A DNA stretch of 64,000 nt from Trichormus variabilis 0441 (GCF_009856605.1 NZ_CP047242.1:4408001-4472000), one strand, 5' to 3'. Positions 10,439 through 20,215 are shown, counted from the first letter of the stretch. The notes: generated from the letters alone by a model not told the origin. A program made the numbers and translations.

Positions 10439-10982
10439 TCGTGATTGTCCTCACCTAAAAGGCAGAAATAATTGATTTTGTCTATATAATATATCGTAGC
10501 TAAAAGCAATTTATGTTCAGAAAATTTAATATATTACCGAAATCTTTCAGAATTGCCTATAACATTGCTAGTGTTTTTGCTAATATTTGTGTATATTTAG
10601 TAAAGCTAAATATTTGCACCTGATATTTTTTAGGGAAAAAAGTTAGAGACTAATTTTAGTTTCTTAAAGTTCCCTAACGGAAATAACTTTCATACCGATA
10701 TAAAAAATTCATACACCTTACATAGCCAAATCAAATATCAAACACAATCCTGCAATTGCGTAAATAGAGTAGTAGCTAAATCTGTTTTGACTTTATCTCG
10801 TAAAAGTAGTAACGTTTGACACAAAAAAGTTCTTGGATAAACTTGGTTTATTCTCAATATTATTTTTCAGCCAGCATGATATGTACATGATTGCTAGGTA
10901 AAAAAGGCTGTTATTTTAAAAGCTTCCACAAACAAGGAAACAAACCATAAATGATTTTCAACCAAAATCCACAGCAAAAATC
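10439..10982. other. AT-rich divergent intergenic region
   Basis: About 540 bases between the leftward lyase gene and the rightward efflux operon. It must hold promoters for both. A TTGACA at 10816-10821 could be a -35 box, but no well-spaced -10 follows. No small gene or RNA was recognised. Confidence 0.4.
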
Positions 10983-12398
10983 ATGAAACAGCAAACTTAC
11001 CCAGCGACAAGCCAGTTAATAAATACAAAATTACAATTTAGCGGTGAAATATCTGCCCACAGACAGATATTTCCTGACTGGCAATGTGCAAAACATAGCT
11101 TATTTGTTGCTTGTTTGTTGAGTGTGGGTGTACTAACAGCAAGTTGCGGTTCTTTACCCAAAGAAACAGCCGAAGCCCAATCTCAGCAACGTAGAGGTGG
11201 AGAACGAGGTGGGGTAGCACCTGTAGATGTGGCGATCGCCCGTAGAGAGAGGCTAGAGACACAACCAGAGTATACAGGTACAACCACACCATTTAGAACA
11301 ATATCGTTGCGATCGCAGGTAGAAGCCAGACTCTTAGCTTTGAACTTAGATGTAGGTGACACAGTTAGACGAGGGCAGAACGTCGGACAACTAGATGACA
11401 TCATATTATCCACAGACCTCAAGCAAGCAGAAGCCGAACTCGCAGCTTTGGAATCAGAAGTAGCTAGAGCGACAACCCAGGTAAGTAATGCCCGCACCCA
11501 AGTGGAACGGGCAAGACTCGAAGTAGTACAGGCTGAAGCAGATGCCCAACGTCAAGAGAGATTATTTAAAGAAGGAGCTATATCCGAGCAAGCCGCCGAG
11601 CAAGCACGGACACAAGCAAAAACAGCTACTCAAGCACTCCGCGCAGCTACTGAGCAAGTCCGAACCGAAGAACAAGCAGTTGCGGCTGCCAAAGGTAGAG
11701 TATTTGCCCAAAAAGCCGTAGTTGCCCAAACAAAAGAACGCCGCTCATATACACGCCTCACATCCCCCCTTAATGGTGTGATCACCGAGAGAGTCACAGA
11801 GCCAGGTAATCTCTTACAAGCTGGAGGAGAAGTTTTAAAAATTGCTGACTTGAGCCAAATTAAAGTAGTAGTGCAAGTCTCCGAATTAGAACTAGGACAA
11901 ATTCAAGTCGGACAATCTGTACAAGTACGCTTAGATGCCTTCCCAGACCGAGAAATCACTGGTAGAGTCACCCGTATTTCCCCCACCGCCGATGCTACAG
12001 CTCGTTTAATACCAGTAGAAGTAGTAATTCCTAATAGTCAAGGCAATATTGGTAGTGGATTGCTAGCAAGAGTTAACTTTGCCAGTCAAACTCCAGAACG
12101 AGTGGTAGTCTCACAAACAGCCATTCAAAGGGAAGGCAGAAACCAGCAATCCGCCCCAAAAACCCCAAGACAATCACAAAATCAAAACGGCACACTGTAC
12201 GTAGTTACGGATAGCCAAGGCAAGCCAACTGTCACAGCCCGTACAGTCACTTTAGGAAAAAGTGCTGATGGCAAAGTAGAAATTTTATCTGGCTTACAAC
12301 CTGGAGAGCAATACGTCGCACGTAGTGGTAGACCCTTAAAAGATGGGGAAAATGTACGTCTTTCAATTCTTTCAGAGCGAAACCCTGCGAGGAATTAA
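10983..12398 (+). CDS. RND efflux periplasmic adaptor (membrane fusion protein)
   Basis: Adaptor linking an inner-membrane RND pump to an outer-membrane channel. The 471-residue protein has a long N-terminus, a hydrophobic segment and a lipobox-like site ending in C55 (VGVLTASC), so it is probably a lipoprotein. Then come an RRG-rich linker, a biotinyl-lipoyl half (EARLLALNLDVGDTVRRGQ), a long alpha-helical hairpin rich in Ala/Gln/Glu (about residues 135-255), the second lipoyl half (RLTSPLNGVITERVTEPGN) and a beta-barrel. The pump gene follows 118 bases downstream, surely the same operon. The upstream ribosome-binding site is weak. Confidence 0.9.
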   Translation: MKQQTYPATSQLINTKLQFSGEISAHRQIFPDWQCAKHSLFVACLLSVGVLTASCGSLPKETAEAQSQQRRGGERGGVAPVDVAIARRERLETQPEYTGTTTPFRTISLRSQVEARLLALNLDVGDTVRRGQNVGQLDDIILSTDLKQAEAELAALESEVARATTQVSNARTQVERARLEVVQAEADAQRQERLFKEGAISEQAAEQARTQAKTATQALRAATEQVRTEEQAVAAAKGRVFAQKAVVAQTKERRSYTRLTSPLNGVITERVTEPGNLLQAGGEVLKIADLSQIKVVVQVSELELGQIQVGQSVQVRLDAFPDREITGRVTRISPTADATARLIPVEVVIPNSQGNIGSGLLARVNFASQTPERVVVSQTAIQREGRNQQSAPKTPRQSQNQNGTLYVVTDSQGKPTVTARTVTLGKSADGKVEILSGLQPGEQYVARSGRPLKDGENVRLSILSERNPARN

Positions 12399-12516
12399 AA
12401 ATTCAAAGTAAAGATTTAGGTTGGGAATTTTTAATTTTGCGGAAAGTTGCGGTGCAGGGGTTCCCCCCGTTGAGCAAACTTTCCAAGACGAATTTTGAAT
12501 TGGAGCGCAGCGACTC

Positions 12517-15500
12517 ATGCAGCAAGTAAATAAAAGTGGCGGATTTAGTATTAGTACCGTATCAATTCGCCAACATATCGGTACACTCATGCTCACCTTA
12601 GCAGTTATGGTGCTGGGTGTATTTTTCATTATCAATTTGCCCGTAGATTTATTACCCTCAATTACCTATCCCCGCATTGGTGTACGCATAGAAGCACCTG
12701 GAGTTTCCCCGGAGGTAGCAATTGATGAAGTGACTAGACCTTTGGAAGAAGCCTTCTCGGCAACAGAAGGTGTGGTACAGATTTTTTCTCAAACTCGTGA
12801 GGGACAAGTCAGTTTGGATTTGTTCTTTCAACCAGGAGGTAATATTGACCAAGCTCTCAATGATGCTACTGCGGCTTTCAACAGAGCGAGAAACGGCTTA
12901 CCAGACACAATTGAAGAACCGCGTCTGTTCAAAATCGATCCTTCCCAGTTACCAGTATATGAATTCGCCTTAACATCCCCCTCCTTAGAAGGGCTAGATT
13001 TACGAGTGTTTGCAGAAGAAGAACTAGCCCGCGAATTGGGTGTTGTTCCTGGAGTAGCTGGGGTAGACGTATCGGGCGGAGTGCAAGAAGAAGTTAGAGT
13101 TAATATTGATTTAGACCGCTTGCAAGCTTTGGGTGTAGGTTTAAATGATGTTCTAGATGAACTCAGAAACCGCAACGTTGATATTTCTGGTGGTCGGATT
13201 TTAGGACAAAATTCCGAACCTTTAACCCGTACTGTTGGACGCTTTCAAAGTGCCGACGAACTCAGAAATTTGTCCTTTGAGGTCTCCTCAACAGCTTCCT
13301 CAAATCCCAGTCAACAGTCAACAGTCAACAGTCAACCATCAACCATTAACAACCGCCGCGTTTATCTCCGGGACTTTGCCCAAATTATAGATGGTTCAGA
13401 ACAACAACGGATATATGTCTCACTCAACGGTGAGCCGGCAGTCAAAGTCAGTGTTCAAAAGCAACCAGATGCTAACACTATTAATGTTGTTGATGCTGTA
13501 AAAAAACGTTTAGAAGAACTGCGACAATCTAGCGTAGTTCCTGAAGGTACCGTGATTACACCTACCTTAGATGAATCGAGATTTATCCGTAACTCTATCT
13601 CCAATGTTACCAGTTCTGGATTGATAGGAACAGCATTAGCGGCGATCGCTGTCCTTCTCTTCCTTGGTTCCTTACGACAGACCTTTATTATCGTTATCGC
13701 CATCCCTCTAGCCACCCTAGCCGCCATCATCTTGATGGGGTTATTCGGCTTATCCATCAACGTCTTTAGTTTAGGTGGTTTAGCCTTGGGCGTGGGTATA
13801 GTCGTAGACAACTCCATCGTCATGTTGGAGAGCATTGCCGAAGGCGTGGGCATGACTCCTGGTAAGGATAGTAAAAGCAGACTCAGTCACAAGCAACTAA
13901 TTGCTCAAGCAGAAACCAGCAGCCAAGAAGTCGAATCGGCTCTAGTTGCTTCTACGAGTACAAACTTAGTGGCAGTGTTGCCGTTTTTACTTATTGGTGG
14001 ATTTATAGCCTTATTATTTAACGAACTAATTCTCACCATCACCTTTTCTGTTGCCGCTTCTATCGTCATTGCTGTAACAGTTGTGCCAATGCTTGCTTCT
14101 CGTTTATTAGGCTGGAAATTTTCCAGTGGCTTGAGCAACTTTTGGCCATTACGAAAATTCAATGAGCGTTTTGAAGCAGCTACGAGAGGATATGGTAGAT
14201 TTTTAGCTGGCATCTTACGCTGGCGATTAGTCACAGTAGCGATCGCCATTCTCCTGTTTGGTGGTGGTAGTTTATGGATGGCTCCCCAAATTCCCCAACA
14301 AATCCTCCCCCGTATTAGTACAGGACAAGCCAGCTTATTCGCTCAGTTCCCACCCGGCACGCCCTTAGAGACTAATAGCAAAGTCATGAGCGCGGTGGAT
14401 GAAATCATTCGGCAACAGCCAGAAACAGAATATACTTTCACGACTGCCGGTGGTGCTTTATTTGGCACTAATACCAATGCTAACCCCTTACGAGGTACCA
14501 GCACCATCACCCTCAAACCAGGCACTAATGTAGATACTTATGTCGAACGAGTTACCCAAGAATTAAATAAACTAAATTTAGCAGGTATTCGTTTACGCTT
14601 GGCTCCTGGTCAAGTACGGGGTTTAATTACCAATAACTCTCCTGTACGCAATGCCGACGTTGATGTGATTCTCCAGGGTACTAATGCAGACACATTACAA
14701 CAAGCCAGCCGTCAGGTACTAGCAGCCTTAGAAGAACAAGCCACCCAAGTGAGATTTCGTCCCGATGCTGATGAACGACAACCAGAAATTCAAATCTTGC
14801 CCGACTGGGAAAGAGTTTCTGCATTAGGACTAACTACTAGAGATATCGGAGACACAATTCAGACCGCCCTAGAAGGCAGCGTACCCACACAACTGCAACG
14901 CGGCAACCGCTTGGTAGATGTGCGAGTACAGTTAAATGAGTCAGCAGTACAAACAGGTTCCCAACTACAAAGACTACCTTTATTTGTTGGCAACAATCGG
15001 CAAGTTCGCCTCAGTGATGTCGCCAAAATTGTCGAAGCCCAAGCACCGGGAGAGATTCAGCGTATTAACCAACGCCAAGTTATCATATTTGCCGGAAATT
15101 TAACTGAAGGAGCTAGTTTAAGTCGCGCCATCGAACAGGTAAATAACGTCATTAGTAACCTAGAATTACCGGAAGGCGTAAGTGTTTTACCAAGCGCCGC
15201 CGCAGAATCCAATCGGCAACTACAAAGTTCACTGCAACTATTAGGCGGATTAGCTAGCTTTCTCGTTTTCGTCGTCATGGCAGTGCAGTACAATTCCCTC
15301 ATTGACCCGCTAGTAATTATGTTTACCATTCCCCTAGCACTAGCAGGCGGGATTTTCGGACTTTACATTACCAATACTGCCATTGGTGCAACCGTCATCG
15401 TCGGTGCAGTTCTATTAGTGGGAATTGTCGTCAATAATGCCATCATCATGGTGGAATTGGCAAATCAAATCCGCGATCGCGACAAAGTTGATCGCCGCAC

Positions 15501-15780
15501 TGCCATTTTGCAAGCTGCACCCCAACGCTTACGTCCCATATTAATGACCACCATTACTACTGTTTTAGGGATGTTTCCCCTAGCATTAGGAATCGGTGAA
15601 GGCTCAGAATTTCTCCAACCATTGGGTGTAGTAGTGTTTTCCGGTTTATCCTTAGCAACATTACTCACACTATTCATCATCCCCTGCTTTTACACCCTAC
15701 TCCATGATTTATTGAGTGGAGCTTGGAGTAAGCCAGTATTTATTTGGTGGCGGGTTTGGAGGAAAAGGTTCACTTTGTAA
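12517..15780 (+). CDS. RND efflux pump, HAE1/AcrB-like permease
   Basis: Proton-driven trimeric efflux transporter of 1087 residues. The usual plan is visible: TM1 (IGTLMLTLAVMVLGVFFIINLPVDLLP), a large periplasmic loop, TM2-6 with the proton-relay GIVVDNSIVMLE in TM4, a second membrane block starting ILRWRLVTVAIAILLFGGG, a second periplasmic loop, and TM8-12 ending GLSLATLLTLFIIPCFYTLLHDLL. It exports hydrophobic compounds, but the substrate cannot be inferred. An in-frame heptameric DNA repeat in the first periplasmic loop (13308-13349) is unusual. GGAG at 12501-12504 is a distant ribosome-binding site. Confidence 0.94.
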   Translation: MQQVNKSGGFSISTVSIRQHIGTLMLTLAVMVLGVFFIINLPVDLLPSITYPRIGVRIEAPGVSPEVAIDEVTRPLEEAFSATEGVVQIFSQTREGQVSLDLFFQPGGNIDQALNDATAAFNRARNGLPDTIEEPRLFKIDPSQLPVYEFALTSPSLEGLDLRVFAEEELARELGVVPGVAGVDVSGGVQEEVRVNIDLDRLQALGVGLNDVLDELRNRNVDISGGRILGQNSEPLTRTVGRFQSADELRNLSFEVSSTASSNPSQQSTVNSQPSTINNRRVYLRDFAQIIDGSEQQRIYVSLNGEPAVKVSVQKQPDANTINVVDAVKKRLEELRQSSVVPEGTVITPTLDESRFIRNSISNVTSSGLIGTALAAIAVLLFLGSLRQTFIIVIAIPLATLAAIILMGLFGLSINVFSLGGLALGVGIVVDNSIVMLESIAEGVGMTPGKDSKSRLSHKQLIAQAETSSQEVESALVASTSTNLVAVLPFLLIGGFIALLFNELILTITFSVAASIVIAVTVVPMLASRLLGWKFSSGLSNFWPLRKFNERFEAATRGYGRFLAGILRWRLVTVAIAILLFGGGSLWMAPQIPQQILPRISTGQASLFAQFPPGTPLETNSKVMSAVDEIIRQQPETEYTFTTAGGALFGTNTNANPLRGTSTITLKPGTNVDTYVERVTQELNKLNLAGIRLRLAPGQVRGLITNNSPVRNADVDVILQGTNADTLQQASRQVLAALEEQATQVRFRPDADERQPEIQILPDWERVSALGLTTRDIGDTIQTALEGSVPTQLQRGNRLVDVRVQLNESAVQTGSQLQRLPLFVGNNRQVRLSDVAKIVEAQAPGEIQRINQRQVIIFAGNLTEGASLSRAIEQVNNVISNLELPEGVSVLPSAAAESNRQLQSSLQLLGGLASFLVFVVMAVQYNSLIDPLVIMFTIPLALAGGIFGLYITNTAIGATVIVGAVLLVGIVVNNAIIMVELANQIRDRDKVDRRTAILQAAPQRLRPILMTTITTVLGMFPLALGIGEGSEFLQPLGVVVFSGLSLATLLTLFIIPCFYTLLHDLLSGAWSKPVFIWWRVWRKRFTL
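13308..13349 (+). repeat. Heptameric repeat inside the RND pump coding sequence
   Basis: Six consecutive heptads: four CAGTCAA followed by CCATCAA and CCATTAA. The 42 bases equal 14 codons, so the reading frame is kept and the protein gains a Ser/Gln/Asn/Thr-rich stretch (QSTVNSQPSTIN). Repeats of this kind are normally intergenic in these cyanobacteria. Confidence 0.85.
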
Positions 15781-15797
15781 AAAATTAGCTGTAATCA

Positions 15798-15826
15798 CGT
15801 TGACGGTTGACTGTTCACCGTCAACG
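15798..15826 (+). terminator. Hairpin downstream of the RND pump
   Basis: Perfect 10-bp inverted repeat CGTTGACGGT / ACCGTCAACG with a 9-base loop, 18 bases after the stop codon of the pump. There is no T-run after it, so it may stabilise the 3' end rather than terminate. The arm resembles the GTTGACT heptad repeats. Confidence 0.5.
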
Positions 15827-16025
15827 AAACTCATATATGATTATGTGATTTAAAGCCGTCATAGCTTAAGGACAGGCGATCGCATTTATTGATTGAGCGT
15901 GCGACTGAACAACGTTACATTAAGTAAAGCACTGGAATACTATCCTAAGATATTTAGTCTGCAAAAGCTGACTTAGATTATTTAGTTATAATTCCCAGTC
16001 AGTCAATACTTTATTGGAGTTGGTC

Positions 16026-17285
16026 ATGCTTAAACAACTCATCCTTGAAAATTGGAAAAGTTTCCGTTATGCAGAACTTCCACTCGACCCGTTAACAGTT
16101 CTTATTGGTACAAACGCAAGTGGCAAATCTAATGTAGTTGAAGCTTTAGAATTTTTGCAAAGAATAGCTAGAGGCGAAAATGTTGAAGCAGCTTTAGCAG
16201 GAGACAAAACACTTGTATCCATTCGTGGCGGTGTTGAGTGGGCTGCTAGAAAACAAGAAACTGGATTTACATTACAAACTTTAATTCAGGGTGAGGATGA
16301 AACACAAGATTATTTATATACTGTACAAATACAAACCATACCTGAAGTCAGAGTAATACAAGAACAAATTACATTTGAAAATATAAATCAAGATAATGTA
16401 GTCTATAATAAAAAACATCTTACCGTAAAAAACCCTATTTTTCCTACAAAAAGTGGCTTAGAAAATTTAGAACTTCATGTAGATATTAATGATCTCATGC
16501 AATTTTTTCCACCAGATCAAAATATTCTATTAGGGGATAAAGATTTTCTAGAAACACTAAATAATGTTCTCTTGCCATTCAGAAATAAAGCTTGTAAGTT
16601 TGTTGTTGCCAGTCTAAAAAATATTTTTATCTTAAATCCTATAGCTTCTAATATGCGTAATTATTCCAGACTGGCTGATGATTTAGAAAGTGATGCTTCC
16701 AACATTGCAGGTGTTTTAGCAGCATTACCAGATGACCTAAAATTAGAAATTGAATTAACACTATCTACTTATATTAAAGATTTACCAGAAGGTGATATTA
16801 AAAAAGTATGGGCAGAGAAAGTTGGTAGATTTGGCACAGATGCCATGCTTTACTGTCAGGAAGAATGGAAACCCGGACATAGCACAGATATTGATGCGAG
16901 AAGTATGTCAGATGGAACTCTACGTTTCCTGGCAATTCTCACAGCTTTACTAACTCGACCAGAAGGTAGTCAAATTGTCATTGAGGAAATAGATAACGGT
17001 TTACATCCCTCCCGCGCCAAATTACTTGTCAAAATACTCAGAGAGATTGGCAGTAAAAGAAATATTGATATTTTACTTACCACACATAATCCTGCCTTAC
17101 TTGATGCTTTAGGCCCGGATACAGTTCCATTTGTAGTTGTAGCTCACCGTGATGCAGAAACAGGAGAGAGTAAGCTAACTTTGTTAGAAAATATTGATAA
17201 TTTTTCCAAGTTATTTGCATCCTATTCCTTAGGTGAAATGACAACTAAGGGGGCAATTGAAAGAAGCCTTTCTCATAGTGAATAA
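16026..17285 (+). CDS. AAA family ATPase (OLD/RecF-like, AAA_21 type)
   Basis: SMC/OLD-like ATPase of 419 residues. Starting at ATG 16026 (TGGAG at 16015-16019), the protein opens MLKQLILENWKSFRYAEL and has the Walker A GTNASGKS at residues 28-35. A signature-like segment (SMSDGTLRFLAIL), Walker B (IVIEEIDNGLHPS) and a switch histidine (LLTTHNPALLDAL) follow in the C-terminal third. An in-frame TTG at 16014 is less likely. Eight bases downstream is a PIN-like gene, so the two are probably translated together. ATPases of this shape often drive nuclease effectors in phage-defence systems. Confidence 0.85.
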   Translation: MLKQLILENWKSFRYAELPLDPLTVLIGTNASGKSNVVEALEFLQRIARGENVEAALAGDKTLVSIRGGVEWAARKQETGFTLQTLIQGEDETQDYLYTVQIQTIPEVRVIQEQITFENINQDNVVYNKKHLTVKNPIFPTKSGLENLELHVDINDLMQFFPPDQNILLGDKDFLETLNNVLLPFRNKACKFVVASLKNIFILNPIASNMRNYSRLADDLESDASNIAGVLAALPDDLKLEIELTLSTYIKDLPEGDIKKVWAEKVGRFGTDAMLYCQEEWKPGHSTDIDARSMSDGTLRFLAILTALLTRPEGSQIVIEEIDNGLHPSRAKLLVKILREIGSKRNIDILLTTHNPALLDALGPDTVPFVVVAHRDAETGESKLTLLENIDNFSKLFASYSLGEMTTKGAIERSLSHSE

Positions 17286-17293
17286 TTATTCCT

Positions 17294-17812
17294 ATGAGAA
17301 AGGTATTGCTCATCGATACATCCCTGCTATGTGTTTGGTTAAAAGTTCCAGGTAAGGAAACTGCTGGCAACAATAAATGGAATTTTGAACTTGTAAATCA
17401 GAAAATTCAGGAAGAAAGCGCCAAGTCCACTACCTTAGTGCTTCCTTTAGCTACGATTATCGAAACAGGTAACCATATCGCACAAGCGAAAACAAACGAT
17501 TCAGCAGCTAAACTCATAACTGCTAGACAATTTGCCAACATCATTACTTATGCGGCTGATGAAACAAGCCCTTGGGCTGCTTTCCGTGAGCAAATTGTCC
17601 TTTGGGAAGCAGATGAACTCAAAAAACTGGCGGAGCAATTTCCTAATCAAGCTGTAGAAAAAACTTCTATGGGTGATGCTAGTATCGTTCTCTTGGGCTG
17701 GCATTATCACCAAAAAGGCTACCATGTGGAGTTTCTGACTGATGACGACAAACTGAAATCTCAGGAACCACCCCCACCATCACCACCCACACGCCGTAGT
17801 AGTCGTCGGTAA
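17294..17812 (+). CDS. PIN-like nuclease-fold protein paired with the AAA ATPase
   Basis: Small protein of 172 residues that I read as a PIN-like domain. Acidic residues fall where PIN nucleases place their metal ligands: D8 in VLLIDTSLL, E57 in ATIIETGNH, D128 in SMGDASIV and D150-D152 in EFLTDDDKL. The C-terminus is a Pro-rich then Arg-rich tail (PPPPSPPTRRSSRR), probably disordered. It follows the ATPase gene by only 8 bases and lacks its own clear ribosome-binding site, which suggests coupling. Family assignment is by pattern only. No adjacent antitoxin was seen. Confidence 0.65.
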   Translation: MRKVLLIDTSLLCVWLKVPGKETAGNNKWNFELVNQKIQEESAKSTTLVLPLATIIETGNHIAQAKTNDSAAKLITARQFANIITYAADETSPWAAFREQIVLWEADELKKLAEQFPNQAVEKTSMGDASIVLLGWHYHQKGYHVEFLTDDDKLKSQEPPPPSPPTRRSSRR

Positions 17813-17857
17813 GTGTAGAAATAGTCTTAAGTCCTCTCTCTGGTTTGGGTAGAAGAA

Positions 17858-18862
17858 TTATACATAGCCTTGAGACTGATACCACAACACCGTATCTTTC
17901 AAAGTCTCCCTCAAAGGGCGGAAGGTTGCGCCTAAATCTCGTTCGGCTTTGGCTGAACTTAACTTTGCTTTCTCAAGTAAAGTCTGGATACCAGCTAGTG
18001 GCATGGGGTTAACTCCACCAGTTAAACCTGTGAACTTTTCCAAAAACCAAGCGATCGCGATCGCCATCCCATCAGGAATTTCCATTCTAGGTGCTTTGAC
18101 CCCGGAAATCGCTTCCAGTTCTAAGGCAATCTCTTTCATGGTTGTCAGTGGCCCCGCTACGATGTAACGCCCACCGCTTTCACCTTTTTCGGCAGCTTTT
18201 ACCATAACCGTAGCCACATCCCGTACATCAGTCAATGCAGCACCACCATTAATTACCCCAGGCAGTTTACCTGCCAATAGGTCTAACACCAGTTGTCCCG
18301 CAGAAGTTGGTGCAGCATCTCCAGGCCCCATCATCCAACCAGGCAGAATCATCACTACGTCTATTTGGCTGGTGTTGAGAAAGCGGTAAATTTCCTGTTC
18401 TGCCAAAATCTTAGTTTTGAAATAAAGATTCTGTTCGGCAAATTTATTGTAAGGTGCGGTTTCCGTGGCTGCCTGATGTGGGTCAGTTTGGATCACCCCA
18501 CTGGATGAGGTAAACACCACCTTTGCTACCCCCTGCGCCTCTGCTGCTTGCAGAAGTTCTATCGTGGTATCTACATTAATGCGCTTCATCTTCTGCCAAT
18601 CACTACCCGGTTGGTAATACTCCCGAAAAAAAGCTGCCGTGTGAAACACCACATCTACTCCCTTTAATGCCTGAGTAAAGGCGGGTACATCTTCAATATC
18701 ACCCTGAATCAGTTCAATGTTGCTATCTCCCAGGAAACGTTTGGCTTTATCAAGAGAACGAACCAAACCTTTTACTTGCCATCCCTGAGATACAAGCGCT
18801 CGGCAAAGATTACTACCCAGCAGACCTGTTGCTCCAGTCACAAAAGCTATTTTGCCGCTCAT
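17858..18862 (-). CDS. NAD(P)-dependent epimerase/dehydratase (dihydroflavonol reductase-like)
   Basis: Extended SDR of 334 residues. The N-terminus carries TGATGLLGSNLCRAL, the nucleotide-binding loop, and the middle has a VFTSSSGVI strand. A Y-x-x-x-K is present in LYFKTKILAEQE. The ATG is at 18860-18862. It is divergent from a TetR regulator with 88 bases between the start codons, and paired operators lie there, so it is the likely target gene. The substrate is unknown. Confidence 0.88.
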   Translation of the reverse strand: MSGKIAFVTGATGLLGSNLCRALVSQGWQVKGLVRSLDKAKRFLGDSNIELIQGDIEDVPAFTQALKGVDVVFHTAAFFREYYQPGSDWQKMKRINVDTTIELLQAAEAQGVAKVVFTSSSGVIQTDPHQAATETAPYNKFAEQNLYFKTKILAEQEIYRFLNTSQIDVVMILPGWMMGPGDAAPTSAGQLVLDLLAGKLPGVINGGAALTDVRDVATVMVKAAEKGESGGRYIVAGPLTTMKEIALELEAISGVKAPRMEIPDGMAIAIAWFLEKFTGLTGGVNPMPLAGIQTLLEKAKLSSAKAERDLGATFRPLRETLKDTVLWYQSQGYV

Positions 18863-18916
18863 GATATTTATTCCTGTTGACCTTATAGCTTGTAAGCCCA
18901 GTCTGAACCTTGCTAG

Positions 18917-18965
18917 TGTGAGTTATTACTCACATCATATCTTGCAGTATATGAGCAAAAACTCA
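18917..18965. promoter_or_regulatory. Two TGAG-N6-CTCA operators in the SDR/TetR divergent region
   Basis: The first site is a perfect palindrome with 7-bp arms (TGTGAGT TATT ACTCACA, 18917-18934). The second, TGAG-CAAAAA-CTCA at 18952-18965, has the same TGAG-N6-CTCA layout and overlaps the start codon of the TetR gene. The sites are 33 bases apart, about three helical turns. This fits autoregulation by the neighbouring TetR protein and control of the divergent SDR. Confidence 0.7.
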
Positions 18966-19661
18966 CATGGTCAATCCCCAGGTAATGAACAAGTGGAGTC
19001 ATCAGCTGTAAAAGATGACAATCTTCAGAAAAGCCGACGCAAACCATCAGGCGATCGCGGGCGGCAAAGACGTGATTTAATCCTCGATACGGCTGCCAAT
19101 TTGCTAGCAGAGGGAGGGACTGAAGCTATCAATACCAACGCCTTAGCCGATCGCGCCAATATTTCCATTGGGTCAGTGTATCAGTACTTTTCCAACAAGG
19201 AGTCCATCCTCACGGCCTTAGGGGAGCGATATATGCAGCAATTAAGCAGGAATACAGTAGCAGCCTTACAACAGGATGTCTCTGGTCTAGATTTTGCCGC
19301 TATGGTTGATCGAGTAATTGACCCCATGATTGCCTTTGAGCGCCAGCATCCCGCTTTTAGACATTTAAACGCCGGTCAAGAAGGGGAAGGTATCCTGGCT
19401 GAAGGAGCCAAACGAGTTGATCAAGAAATACTAGCAACCATCTATGATTTGCTGCTGAGAGTTTGCCCTCATCTCCACCCCACCCAGGGTTGGCAAATTG
19501 CGCGGGTGACAAAAGCCCTTTATAAAGGCATGAGCTATTTAATCCAGCAAGAAAAAGAGATTCAAAACGCCGGTGGAGATATTAACAACATGATTGCTGA
19601 TATGAAGCGGATGATGGTGACTTACTTAGAAGACCAGTTGGGACAATTAACTGTGGGATAG
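18951..19661 (+). CDS. TetR/AcrR family transcriptional regulator
   Basis: One-component repressor of 236 residues. After a hydrophilic N-terminus of about 35 residues comes the helix-turn-helix: RDLILDTAANLLAEGGTEAINTNALADRANIS, then IGSVYQYFSNKESIL. The C-terminal half is a ligand-binding helical domain (TetR_C-like). The ATG at 18951 is chosen over an upstream in-frame start at 18852 that would cross the operators. Its own start codon lies in the second operator, so it probably represses itself. Confidence 0.9.
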   Translation: MSKNSHGQSPGNEQVESSAVKDDNLQKSRRKPSGDRGRQRRDLILDTAANLLAEGGTEAINTNALADRANISIGSVYQYFSNKESILTALGERYMQQLSRNTVAALQQDVSGLDFAAMVDRVIDPMIAFERQHPAFRHLNAGQEGEGILAEGAKRVDQEILATIYDLLLRVCPHLHPTQGWQIARVTKALYKGMSYLIQQEKEIQNAGGDINNMIADMKRMMVTYLEDQLGQLTVG

Positions 19662-19852
19662 AGACAAGCGATCGCCCAATCAAAATACCCATAACCCGAC
19701 TGTTGCAAATTAGTTAAAGATTCTCTGCTGGTGTTGAGTGCCAGATTGCACTGTAACTTAAAATAGTGATGATTATTAAGTCAAAACCAGTGGACTGAAA
19801 CATAGCGATCCATTTATGATAGATGATCGTGAGTTTTTTAAACAAACAGACC

Positions 19853-20215
19853 ATGAGCGCTCAAGAAATCATCCGTTCCATAGAAGCGGAACAACTAAAA
19901 TCTAATCTGCCCGAAATTTACATCGGTGATACCGTCAGAGTCGGTGTGAAGATTAAAGAAGGTGATAAATATCGTGTGCAACCCTATGAAGGCGTTGTTA
20001 TCGCCAGACGCAACGGTGGTATTAACGAAACAATCACCGTCCGCCGCGTCTTCCAAGGCGTTGGTGTAGAACGGGTATTCCTACTGCACTCACCCCGGAT
20101 TGACAACATCAAAGTACTACGTCGTGGTAAAGTAAGACGTGCTAAACTGTATTATCTACGTGGTCGCGTAGGTAAAGCCACCCGGATCAAGCAACGGTTC
20201 GACCGTTCTCTATAA
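19853..20215 (+). CDS. rplS: 50S ribosomal protein L19
   Basis: Ribosomal protein at the 30S-50S interface, 120 residues from the ATG at 19853 ([15 protein letters not shown]), the usual L19 N-terminus. An in-frame ATG at 19823 would add ten residues. Conserved L19 stretches are present: [30 protein letters not shown] and the C-terminal [26 protein letters not shown]. It lies just before tRNA-Trp and the secE-nusG-L11 operon. Confidence 0.97.
   Translation: MSAQEIIRSIEAEQLKSNLPEIYIGDTVRVGVKIKEGDKYRVQPYEGVVIARRNGGINETITVRRVFQGVGVERVFLLHSPRIDNIKVLRRGKVRRAKLYYLRGRVGKATRIKQRFDRSL

Noticed and set aside
10816..10860. TTGACA as a promoter for the RND operon
   Set aside because: No -10 box at proper spacing, so the match is not enough to annotate.
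13455..15680. Several 60-130 codon minus-strand frames inside the RND pump
   Set aside because: All are antisense shadows of the pump coding sequence.
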